From Alphaproteobacteria bacterium (GTDB lineage: Bacteria; Pseudomonadota; Alphaproteobacteria; UBA9219): a stretch of 32,121 nt of DNA. The stretch spans positions 1 to 32,121 of the forward strand of contig JARLJC010000105.1 in NCBI GenBank assembly GCA_031291435.1, given 5' to 3'. Positions 17,230 to 24,085 of this stretch are shown here, piece after piece; within the stretch, counting starts at the first letter, position 1; every line of letters begins with the position of its first letter. The position numbers and the translations under genes were made by a program. The notes beneath the pieces are model-generated. The model was not told where the DNA came from, ran no database searches, and was given only the letters and a program-made list of their open reading frames with translations.

Positions 17230-17429
17230 AAATCAATCCAAAGAAAATCGGATGAATTCTAAAATAGCCGAAAATAATTCATTTATATAACGCTACGCAA
17301 AGTTGCCGCGCAACACATCGACTGCGTCAGTATGCGAAATCTAGCGGAAACGCAACAAGCTTAAGCTCGTCTTCCTTAAAAATGCGATTTCAGACTACAT
17401 TACAGCGATTTACCCGTCGCTCAGGGCTC
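17230..17429. other. 200-base intergenic region before the beta-barrel gene
   Basis: AT-rich compared with its surroundings, especially the 60 bases before the barrel start. On the minus strand, TTGCGT and a downstream TATTTT are spaced 18 bases apart around 17255-17305, which could be a weak promoter for the barrel, secreted protein and NusG-paralog genes. No terminator with a T-run is visible after the export lipoprotein gene. Confidence 0.3.
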
Positions 17430-18023
17430 TCAGAAATAACGCTGGGGAAGGCGTATCAAGTCGCCCGGCAAAACGGGAATGGTCGGCGACATCGGGAAGT
17501 CATGAAAACCTTCCTCTCCGACATGCTGGATTTGCACGGTCGATTGTTGGGCGCGATAGGTCGTCCCGCCGGCCAAAGCGATGGCCGTCATGACATTGAG
17601 GCCATTCTTGTATGGATATTCGCCCGGCTTGGTCACTTCACCCAGAATATAGAAGGGACGGAACGTCGAGACATCAACCGTTACTTTCGGGTTGCGCAGA
17701 TATTCGCTTTTGAACTTCCTTGCCAGCGATTCTTCCAGTTGCTGTTTGCTTAAACCGGCGGCCTTGATCGTCCCGGCCAGCGGTAACGAGACAAACCCCG
17801 CTGCATCGATTTCATATTCGCCAGACAGCCGGTCTTCGCCAAAGACCGTGACCTTGATCTTGTCGCCGGGCTGCAATTGCGGCGAAGCCAGGGTCGCCGA
17901 GCGAATGAGTTCCTGCTGCTGCTCCGGCGTGACCGGACCGAGGCTGGGGACGCTTTCACAACCGCCGACGACGACACAACATAAAAGCGCAGCGACTCTG
18001 AACGACGCCGACAAAAACCGCAT
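17430..18023 (-). CDS. Polysaccharide export lipoprotein, short Wza/GumB type
   Basis: A 197-aa outer-membrane lipoprotein. The signal peptide ends in the lipobox VVGGC with C22 as the lipidated residue. A Poly_export domain follows (QLQPGDKIKVTVFGEDRLSG, then IDAAGFVSLPLAGTIKAAGL) and one SLBB domain (FYILGEVTKPGEYPYKNGLN, then MTAIALAGGTTYRAQQS). It should form the periplasmic/outer-membrane channel ring for polymer exit together with the Wzc-like protein. Its length matches GumB (about 200 aa) and is half that of Wza, so the C-terminal amphipathic helix that spans the outer membrane is absent. AGGGA lies before the ATG. The next gene, a beta-barrel, may supply the missing pore. Confidence 0.93.
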   Translation of the reverse strand: MRFLSASFRVAALLCCVVVGGCESVPSLGPVTPEQQQELIRSATLASPQLQPGDKIKVTVFGEDRLSGEYEIDAAGFVSLPLAGTIKAAGLSKQQLEESLARKFKSEYLRNPKVTVDVSTFRPFYILGEVTKPGEYPYKNGLNVMTAIALAGGTTYRAQQSTVQIQHVGEEGFHDFPMSPTIPVLPGDLIRLPQRYF

Positions 18024-18136
18024 ATCGCGCGTCCCTGCTAAAATAAATAAACCATCCTCAGTAGAAGGCCTGGTGGCGTTCCGTCAAGCCGCTCTTCCCG
18101 CGCCGCACGCGGCTTCCAGTTGGTGTTCGAGCCGAT

Positions 18137-18358
18137 TCACGCCGCGTCGATCGTCAATCTCGGCACGCCATTTTGCTGAGCGTGGCTTAGGGCACCTTCC
18201 AGGATTCGGTGGGCGGCCTCCAGCGCCTCGACCAGCGACTGCTCGATCTCGCCTGCGAGGACGCCCGGATTGGCAGCGCACTTTTCGATGTTGCTGCGGG
18301 CGTATTCGATTTCATGAAGGACCGATTCGAGATGATCCGCGACAATCGCCGTTGACAT
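18137..18358 (-). CDS. Small protein of unknown function (73 aa)
   Basis: I do not recognise this protein. It is acidic, almost fully helical (residues 4-60, such as VADHLESVLHEIEYARSNIE and GEIEQSLVEALEAAHRILEG), with one Cys (C27), no signal peptide and no membrane segment, so it is probably cytoplasmic and may form a helical hairpin or dimer. The start at 18358 is set by a near-consensus sigma-70 promoter ending about 30 bases upstream. Upstream in-frame codons run into the preceding gene in another frame and look non-coding. It is the first gene of the transcript that leads into the export lipoprotein, so a regulatory or adaptor role in EPS synthesis is possible. Codon bias at third positions fits a real gene. 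Confidence 0.65.
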   Translation of the reverse strand: MSTAIVADHLESVLHEIEYARSNIEKCAANPGVLAGEIEQSLVEALEAAHRILEGALSHAQQNGVPRLTIDAA

Positions 18359-18397
18359 GACCGTTCGCTTTCGTCGCCAGAGACAGCACAACTCAGA

Positions 18398-18427
18398 ATT
18401 GTATAAAGCCATCTGTTTTTCTGTCAA
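18398..18427 (-). promoter_or_regulatory. Near-consensus sigma-70 promoter
   Basis: On the minus strand, TTGACA (18422-18427) is followed by 18 bases and TACAAT (18398-18403); TATACA with 16 bases is an alternative -10. Transcription would begin near 18390, about 30 bases before the ATG of the 73-aa protein gene. It is the best promoter I can see in the window and probably also serves the export lipoprotein gene. Confidence 0.6.
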
Positions 18428-18450
18428 CGCAGACATCGCAAATAAGACGA

Positions 18451-18470
18451 TTGCGGCAACGTTTCCGCAA
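18451..18470 (-). terminator. Possible terminator after the DUF1190-protein gene
   Basis: TTGCGG and CCGCAA form a 6-bp stem with an 8-base loop, 7 bases after the stop codon, followed on the minus strand by TCGTCTTATTT. The T-run is imperfect. It sits between the DUF1190 gene and the strong promoter, so a transcript boundary here makes sense. Confidence 0.35.
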
Positions 18471-18477
18471 AAAAGGG

Positions 18478-19116
18478 TCAATAAACCGTTGGCGCGCTGC
18501 GCAATTCCTCCCGCCGACGAGCCGCCGCCGCCAGATCCCTCGCCGTTGGCGGCCTGGAAACCGCCGAGGGCGCATCCGGGGCGGCGTCGAGGCCCTGGTC
18601 GCCGTTTGGCGGGCGCGCCGCGGCCGCCTCGGCGCGCGCCCTTTGCGCCTGCGCCCACCGCTGCTGCGCTTGCGCCCGAAGCGAATTCGAGACCCCCTTG
18701 TCGGCATGCAACACGGTCCTGGGATGAAACCCGAGTGAAGACCCATCGCCGTCGATGACCGGAATCGCTGTCTTGTCCGTCGCCGCGCGCACGTTGACCT
18801 CGAAGCCTCGCAACGCCGGTTCGAATTCGACCCGCTGGCGATCGATCCCGGCGATCATGCACTGTTTGAAACTCTTCTCGCATTCCGCCCGCGAAGCGAA
18901 GCGCGGGGATTTCTCGTCGAGTTCGGCCAAGGCGTTGTCATGCGCATTGCGGCACTCCTGCGTGGTCAGCACCGTCGCAAGTTCGCAACTATTACCGGTC
19001 GAAAAGACGCGTTTGCCCGTTGTCTGCCCGGCGGCCTCCGCAACGCCAAATCCAACCGCGAGCAGCACGAAAAGAGCAACGTTCAGGGCGCTACGAACCC
19101 TTCCGGTGCATGCCAT
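18478..19116 (-). CDS. DUF1190 (YgiB-like) secreted protein
   Basis: A 212-aa protein with a Sec signal peptide ending near residue 28-29. The mature N-terminus matches the DUF1190/YgiB pattern: GNSCELATVLTTQECRNAHD, NALAELDEKSPRFASRAECE and KQC, with four Cys (C44, C55, C79, C86) placed like those of E. coli YgiB. The C-terminal third is low-complexity, rich in Ala, Arg and Pro, and probably disordered. The biochemical role of DUF1190 proteins is not established; E. coli YgiB is linked to the cell envelope. It lies 63 bases after the initiating sugar transferase gene on the same strand. It may be an envelope accessory factor of the EPS locus or an unrelated neighbour. Confidence 0.7.
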   Translation of the reverse strand: MACTGRVRSALNVALFVLLAVGFGVAEAAGQTTGKRVFSTGNSCELATVLTTQECRNAHDNALAELDEKSPRFASRAECEKSFKQCMIAGIDRQRVEFEPALRGFEVNVRAATDKTAIPVIDGDGSSLGFHPRTVLHADKGVSNSLRAQAQQRWAQAQRARAEAAAARPPNGDQGLDAAPDAPSAVSRPPTARDLAAAARRREELRSAPTVY

Positions 19117-19179
19117 CTTCCCTCGTCCTTTCGCCGGCCATTCGAACTTTTTTGCGGAATGCCAGAAAATTGGCGAAGT

Positions 19180-20721
19180 TCAAGAAGAGATCAACGAACT
19201 TGAAGCCGTCTTCAATACGCTCTGCGAAATTTTTCCGGCGGCCGTTTCGCCAAACAGGCGGTGATCAATCCGGCGGGTCTTTTCGCACCAGTTTTTTGCC
19301 GTCTCGATCGCGCTATTGCTTCGGTCTTCGCCGCGGAAGACCATGAGCAGCGTCCGCGAGACGATCTTGATGTCCAGCGCTGGCGACGCATGATAAATAT
19401 ACCACACGTCAAGAGCGTCCTTTTCTTCCGGCGTCACCTGGTTGCCGCCGTTGACTTGCGCCCACCCGGACACGCCGGGACGCACAAGCAGACGCAAGCT
19501 CGGGTCTTCCGGCTGATCCACCGGCAGCAATGGCCGCGGGCCAATTAAGGACATATCGCCGCGCAGGACATTGACGAGCTGCGGGATTTCATCGAGGCGT
19601 GTCGCACGAATGGCTTTGCCGATCCGGGACAGGCGCGCCGAGCTGGCGACTGAATGGCCTTTTTTCGTATAGGGGGCCAGGTAGGTTCGGAATTTCAAGA
19701 CCAGGAAATCGCGTCCGCCCTGGCCGATCCGCCGTTGCCAGAAGATGACGGGGCCGCCGACATCGAGATAGGTCAGGCCGGCGATGACGAGGGCTACCGG
19801 CACGAAGACGAGAAGCAACGCAAGGGCGATGGCGATGTCTAGGATGCGTTTGACGCGAAAATAGCCGGCGTGCGGTATGACAGTTTTTGTTTCGGCGCGA
19901 GGTTCGCAAAAGGCGGGCGCCTGTCGCGTGGCAAGATTGAGAGCGCGCGAAATGGTGCTGGCTTTGACGCCGAGCGCACGGCATTGCAGTTCGAGCCGCG
20001 CAGCGTCTTCCCGCGGCGCCGCGTTGTCTGATAGCCAGACTTCGTCGATTTCGACTCCATGGACGCGATATTCCTCGATCACGGCCTCAAGATCCGTTGG
20101 GCGCCCGACGATCTGAACGCCATTGACGGTTCGTCCGGTCATCCGTTCGCGCCGATCGAGCGCCGCGACAACCTGTGTGGTGCGGGGCTGCTGGAAATCC
20201 GTGAGTTTGATGACGATGGAGGCAAAACTATCGACGCCGACGACGATCACACGCCGCACGTGTGGCGTCGCCTCCTTCGCTTCGGTGTCGAACCAGCGCT
20301 CCGTCCGCGCCATGCGGGCCAAGGCCCTGCCGCCGAGCAGACCGCCCGCGAGGACCAGGCCATATATCACCGGGGTCGAACGCGGTATGCCCTCGAGGCG
20401 GTTGATGACGAACAGCGTCACGCTGCTCCCCGCGATGATTGCGCAGGTAGCGGCAAGTACCGACCAGATGTCATCGGTCGAGAAGAAACGGCTCAACCCG
20501 TCGCTCAAGCGAAAAAATAGCAGCGTCGGAACGGCGAAGGCAATGGTCAAGGCTGCATATTGGTAACTATTGGACAGAGTATTGTGGCTATATTTGAAGC
20601 TGAGGAGCACCGGATCACGTAGCGCCAGTGCAATAAACGGGGCGAGGATAACCCAGATCATGTCGAATGGCGCTATACGCCAAAGAAATCGGCTTTTCGA
20701 GGTTGGGGCCCCTGGTCGCAT
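19180..20721 (-). CDS. Undecaprenyl-phosphate sugar-1-phosphate transferase (initiating PGT, WcaJ/WbaP family)
   Basis: A 513-aa membrane protein with several N-terminal hydrophobic helices (from FDMIWVILAPFIALAL at about 19-32), a central Rossmann-like region, and a C-terminal bacterial sugar transferase domain from about residue 290: RVKRILDIAIALALLLVF (re-entrant helix), FLVLKFRT, RLDEIPQLVNVLRGDMSLIG with the following PRP, and VRPGVSGWAQVNG. The Asp-Glu pair in RLDEIPQL is the catalytic dyad known in PglC-like enzymes. It attaches the first sugar phosphate to undecaprenyl phosphate and so starts repeat-unit synthesis. As the first gene of the minus-strand block, it is separated by a 106-base divergent region from a phosphatase gene. 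The first sugar cannot be identified from sequence. Confidence 0.92.
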   Translation of the reverse strand: MRPGAPTSKSRFLWRIAPFDMIWVILAPFIALALRDPVLLSFKYSHNTLSNSYQYAALTIAFAVPTLLFFRLSDGLSRFFSTDDIWSVLAATCAIIAGSSVTLFVINRLEGIPRSTPVIYGLVLAGGLLGGRALARMARTERWFDTEAKEATPHVRRVIVVGVDSFASIVIKLTDFQQPRTTQVVAALDRRERMTGRTVNGVQIVGRPTDLEAVIEEYRVHGVEIDEVWLSDNAAPREDAARLELQCRALGVKASTISRALNLATRQAPAFCEPRAETKTVIPHAGYFRVKRILDIAIALALLLVFVPVALVIAGLTYLDVGGPVIFWQRRIGQGGRDFLVLKFRTYLAPYTKKGHSVASSARLSRIGKAIRATRLDEIPQLVNVLRGDMSLIGPRPLLPVDQPEDPSLRLLVRPGVSGWAQVNGGNQVTPEEKDALDVWYIYHASPALDIKIVSRTLLMVFRGEDRSNSAIETAKNWCEKTRRIDHRLFGETAAGKISQSVLKTASSSLISS

Positions 20722-20827
20722 GAATCAAATTCCTAAAAAAAATAAATCTTGAAAATACAATTGCGGCTTAGAAACAGCGTTTTTAAACAAAATGCAACCT
20801 GCATCGTGCGGCCTGTATAGGTAGATA
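20722..20827. promoter_or_regulatory. Divergent intergenic region between PGT and phosphatase genes
   Basis: This 106-base AT-rich gap separates two head-to-head genes and must hold both promoters, unless one gene is transcribed from within the other. AGGA before the PGT start is a usable ribosome site. On the plus strand TTGCGG and TAAACA are 17 bases apart, a weak match. No operator-like symmetry is evident. Confidence 0.35.
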
Positions 20828-21655
20828 ATGACGGCGCTCAAGCAGCCGGCCCCTCCGGCAGATTGGACGGCCTTGATGCAATTTCCTCGTTTGGCGCCAT
20901 GGTTCGAGAAGCAAAAGCCCGCTGTTCCCGTCATTCCCCGTGGCGTCCGTCTTTACGTCATTGGCGATATTCATGGGCGGCTCGACCTCTTGAACGATCT
21001 GGAGCGACAGATCAGTAGCGACCTCGAAACCGCGCCGGCCGAGGTCCAGACGATCTTTCTCGGCGATTATGTCGATCGAGGGGGAGAATCAGCCGGCGTG
21101 ATCGAGCGATTGAGCGCCGGCGATTTTTGCACGGCGATTTGCCCGCTGCGCGGAAATCACGAGGAAGTCTTCCTGCAATTCCTCAGCAACGCCTCCGTTC
21201 TCGCGTCGTGGCGGAAAATCGGCGGCCTCGAAACCCTGCATTCCTATGGCGTCGATGTCGGCGAGGCGATGCGCGGGATTGGCTACGACCGTGCGCAGGC
21301 GGCGCTGATCGAAAAACTGCCTCAGCGCCACCGGGAGTTTCTGGAGAAGACACGGCTCAGTTTTACGCTGGGCGATTATTTTTTCAGCCACGCCGGCATC
21401 CGGCCGGACGTCGATCTGGAGCGGCAATCGGCCGAGGATCTGCTGTGGATCCGCAATGCGTTTCTGCAATTCCAGGGCGACTTCGGCAAGATCGTCGTGC
21501 ATGGCCATACGCCGACCCCGACGCCGGAAGTCAGGCCCAACCGCATCAATATCGATACGGGCGCCTATGCTTCGTCGGTGCTGACCGCCTTGATTCTCGA
21601 AGGCGAGACCCGTCGCTTTCTAGCGACAGGACCCGCGGACGCTAGTCGCGAGTAA
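20828..21655 (+). CDS. PPP-family metallophosphatase (PrpA/ApaH-like serine/threonine phosphatase)
   Basis: A 275-aa cytoplasmic protein with every metal-site motif of the PPP family: GDIHG (46-50), GDYVDRG (79-85), GNHE (109-112), SHAG in FSHAGIRPD, and HGHTP in VVHGHTPTPTPE. It should hydrolyse phosphoserine, phosphothreonine or phosphotyrosine, or small phosphoesters, using two metal ions. A 40-residue N-terminal extension rich in Pro precedes the domain. It is transcribed divergently from the initiating sugar transferase gene. Because the locus has a tyrosine autokinase but no Wzb-type phosphatase, it may dephosphorylate that kinase; this is inference from location. It ends 25 bases from a convergent gene. 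Confidence 0.9.
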   Translation: MTALKQPAPPADWTALMQFPRLAPWFEKQKPAVPVIPRGVRLYVIGDIHGRLDLLNDLERQISSDLETAPAEVQTIFLGDYVDRGGESAGVIERLSAGDFCTAICPLRGNHEEVFLQFLSNASVLASWRKIGGLETLHSYGVDVGEAMRGIGYDRAQAALIEKLPQRHREFLEKTRLSFTLGDYFFSHAGIRPDVDLERQSAEDLLWIRNAFLQFQGDFGKIVVHGHTPTPTPEVRPNRINIDTGAYASSVLTALILEGETRRFLATGPADASRE

Positions 21656-21680
21656 TGAGGGAGTGGAAGCGCATGTGCGG

Positions 21681-22106
21681 TCAGCACGAGCGCACGCCCA
21701 TGGCGATGGCTGAACGTCCCGACAGTTCGGTCAGGGCAGTACTGTTCAATGCGCCGCTGCGCAGCACCCAGTCGCGGATTTTCCGCGGATAGGCGAAAAG
21801 CATGACACGGGTTGCGAGCTCCGAGCGGGAGCCGTTGTAGCTCGCCTGATGGAACAAAAGCGTGGCGTCAGGCTCGATGCAGGCGTTGCGGATGCTGAGC
21901 TTCATCGTGCAAGCCGAGGCGCAGACGCCGGCGATGACCGTGCGGCGCGCACTATAGTTGGCGGCGCGCGCATTGCTCAAATAGCTGAAAATGTTGCCGC
22001 CGCCATCAAACGGACGCGGGGCCATCGGGCGCGGCGTGTAATTGCCCGGCGCCTCGGAGCCCGAGAGGGAAAAGGATGAGGCGGGCGAAGCAAAGCTGCA
22101 GGCCAT
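21681..22106 (-). CDS. COG3904-like secreted protein, start uncertain
   Basis: The C-terminal part (about residues 55-95 of this 141-aa reading) has TVIAGVCASACTMKLSIRNA and EPDATLLFHQASY, resembling the periplasmic ClpP-like COG3904 group (Ser-Ala-Cys-Thr core, His after a hydrophobic strand). Mature function is unknown. The ATG at 22106 lacks a ribosome site. A better start is the ATG at 22167, preceded by AGGGA, but it is one base out of frame because of a seven-base T run (minus strand). Removing one T would join it to this frame and give an N-terminus MFTFLPIREAPSRLARSRVA before a short hydrophobic stretch, like a signal peptide. A sequencing slip, a real frameshift, or a non-ATG start are all possible. 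Confidence 0.5.
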   Translation of the reverse strand: MACSFASPASSFSLSGSEAPGNYTPRPMAPRPFDGGGNIFSYLSNARAANYSARRTVIAGVCASACTMKLSIRNACIEPDATLLFHQASYNGSRSELATRVMLFAYPRKIRDWVLRSGALNSTALTELSGRSAIAMGVRSC

Positions 22107-22350
22107 GGCGACGCGCGAGCGCGCAAGCCGCGAAGGCGCTTCTCTGATGGGCAAAAAAAGTGAACATGGCGCTGATCCCTGTGCAGTTGCGGACCAATGG
22201 CTATGGTTCGCTGTTACACCCAGAGGTTGCACCAAGCGTCTTTTTGGAAGGCTTCGAAATTGTTTCAAATTCGATTCAACGGCAATCTGCGGCCGGGATA
22301 ACGCTGCGTTAGCTTGAGATTAAGGTTTCAGGACCCCTACCGCACCTCTC

Positions 22351-22394
22351 GACGAGGTCAATAAGTTTTGCCGACGAGGTCAATATGTTTTGGC
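22351..22394 (-). repeat. 22-base tandem duplication covering the sorB stop
   Basis: Two adjacent 22-base copies (22351-22372 and 22373-22394) differ at two positions. Read on the minus strand, the first copy encodes the last codons of SorB (Ala-Lys-Thr-Tyr-stop), and the second repeats that stretch, including a stop, in the downstream non-coding DNA. It is a recent-looking slip duplication with no effect on the protein. Confidence 0.75.
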
Positions 22395-22688
22395 GAGATA
22401 TTCGCTGATTGATTTGACATCATTCTGGTCGATTGGGGCGTGATAGACTTTGATCATTTTCTGAACCTCCGCGTCCCAAAAAACGGATCCCTTGTTTGGC
22501 GGCTGAATACTGATGTAATCGGCCGAATGACAGGCAGCGCAGTTTTTTTGCGCCGCCTCGACGCCAGGGCCCGGCCTGAAAGCTGAGGAATCGTCAGGAA
22601 GGATGTACGACAGCGGCTTGGCCAGCGACGGACTGGCTGCTGCAAGCGCTACCCCCAGCGCAAGGAAGATAATCGTGCGCTTGGCCAT
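22380..22688 (-). CDS. sorB: Sulfite dehydrogenase cytochrome c subunit
   Basis: A 102-aa periplasmic monohaem cytochrome c. A Sec signal peptide (LALGVALAAASPSLA) ends near residue 23. The haem motif CAACH is at 50-54, with M78 in QKMIKVYHAPI as the likely axial ligand, and the C-terminus is ISEYLAKTY. It accepts electrons from the molybdenum subunit encoded directly upstream and passes them to a soluble cytochrome c. The start ATG at 22688 follows CGGAGATCAAA, a good ribosome site, and leaves an 11-base gap after sorA. Pairing with SorA is the standard arrangement of the heterodimeric enzyme described from Starkeya novella. Confidence 0.9.
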   Translation of the reverse strand: MAKRTIIFLALGVALAAASPSLAKPLSYILPDDSSAFRPGPGVEAAQKNCAACHSADYISIQPPNKGSVFWDAEVQKMIKVYHAPIDQNDVKSISEYLAKTY

Positions 22689-22699
22689 TTTGATCTCCG

Positions 22700-23920
22700 T
22701 TACGTCGCAATTACGTGCGTCCTTTCGACGACGTTCCGCATATACCCCGCTGGATTCCAGAGGGCGTCCATTGGTTGAGACTGGCCGATCCGGTTGGTCG
22801 CCCGCACCATCAAAACATGATCGCCCCTGGGCAATTTCACGACAGATCGCCATTCGCGGAAAGAGTATTTTCCGAGGTTCTCTCCCAGCGTTGCAGCCTG
22901 CCAGGATTTTCCGCCGTCGGATGAAATAGCGACTTCGCTAATGCCGTATCCGCCGTCGAATGCGAGGCCGCGCAACGAAATATCGGCTTTCGCCTTTACT
23001 TTCTGGCCATCAACAACGTTGGTAAGGAAGGAGCGGACATTGAGGCGATTGATCGGAACCGTTGCTGATGGCGTCTTTCCCGGCTCCACGCAAGCGCAGG
23101 CGTTTGCGGGTATCCGATAGGCTGTCTTCATCCAAAAATTATCCAAGGTCTTGTCCAGAACCGTGATCTCATTCAGGTGCTTAACCCAATAAGTGCCATA
23201 GAACCCGGGGACGACGAGTCTGACGGGAAACCCGTTGAGCCAGGGCAGGTCCTCTCCGTTCATGGCATAGGCAATCATCACCTCGCCGTCGCGAGCGTGG
23301 TCAATATCCAGGGCCTTGACGAAGTCCGGCGTCTCCGGCAGGACCGGACCATCGATGCCATTGAATGAGACTTGCACGGCGCCGGCCTGCACGCCGGCCC
23401 TGTCGAGGACAGCCTTGAGCGGGACGCCTTTCCAGCGCGCGTTCCCCATGGCCCCGTTGCCGAGTTGCCCCCCTGCGACCCTCGGTTCGAAAAAGCCGCG
23501 GCTGTTGCCTGAGCACTGATTCACCGCGATGATTTCGACGCTCTCAAATCCTGCCTTGAGTTCGCCGATGGAAAGCGAGAGTGGCTTATCAACCTTGCCT
23601 TTGACCTCGATACGGAAAGTGTCCGCATCAATCTCGAGAGGAATATTGGCGAGATGATAGCGTACAAAAAAAGCATCGTTTGGCGTCAGCATCCCCTCGT
23701 TGAACACGTTGAAGGGCGTCTCGAGCTGCGGCGGTCGCGATGTCAGTCCGATCATCGGCCTTTTGCCCGGTGATTTAATCAGCGGGCGCTCGCCATTGGC
23801 AAAGGGTAGCGTCGCCATCTCGGCGGCAAAGGCGGAAAGCCTCGATCCAACGGCAAGGATGCTTCCTGCCCCCGCAACAATGCCGGTCGCGGACTTCAAT
23901 ATCTGTCGTCTGTCGAACAT
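22700..23920 (-). CDS. sorA: Sulfite dehydrogenase molybdopterin subunit
   Basis: A 406-aa protein of the sulfite oxidase family. The N-terminus DRRQILKSATG is a twin-arginine signal, as expected for a molybdenum enzyme folded before export. Cofactor binding: AVNQCSGNSRG with Mo ligand C136. The RYHLANIP, GFYGTYWVKHL and SDGGKSWQ segments are those of the Mo-cofactor and dimerisation (Mo-co_dimer) domains. It oxidises sulfite to sulfate in the periplasm, passing two electrons to SorB. A strong GGGGGG-type ribosome site precedes the ATG. It is the first gene of a two-gene unit and faces a plus-strand gene 165 bases away, so a divergent promoter region lies at 23921-24085; I see no clear -35/-10 pair there. 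Confidence 0.93.
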   Translation of the reverse strand: MFDRRQILKSATGIVAGAGSILAVGSRLSAFAAEMATLPFANGERPLIKSPGKRPMIGLTSRPPQLETPFNVFNEGMLTPNDAFFVRYHLANIPLEIDADTFRIEVKGKVDKPLSLSIGELKAGFESVEIIAVNQCSGNSRGFFEPRVAGGQLGNGAMGNARWKGVPLKAVLDRAGVQAGAVQVSFNGIDGPVLPETPDFVKALDIDHARDGEVMIAYAMNGEDLPWLNGFPVRLVVPGFYGTYWVKHLNEITVLDKTLDNFWMKTAYRIPANACACVEPGKTPSATVPINRLNVRSFLTNVVDGQKVKAKADISLRGLAFDGGYGISEVAISSDGGKSWQAATLGENLGKYSFREWRSVVKLPRGDHVLMVRATNRIGQSQPMDALWNPAGYMRNVVERTHVIAT

Positions 23921-24085
23921 CGTCCCCCCGATTCATGCTTCCCGCAAGGACTCGATACGCGGCATCCCTTAGTTGGCCAAAGATCGATCTTAAAGTACGC
24001 ATGGTTCTGTCGATCCAGCAACCGTAAAATATCTAGCTTTTCGTCGATAGAGCGGCCCCGAGCCTGTAAGCTGTGAGGTGTCTTT

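Noticed and set aside
18059-18087. Promoter before the export lipoprotein gene (TTGACG at 18082-18087)
   Set aside because: The -35 is good, but no acceptable -10 lies 16-18 bases away.
18359-18883. N-terminal extension of the 73-aa protein (248-codon frame)
   Set aside because: The extension is an off-frame reading of the DUF1190 gene and crosses the promoter.
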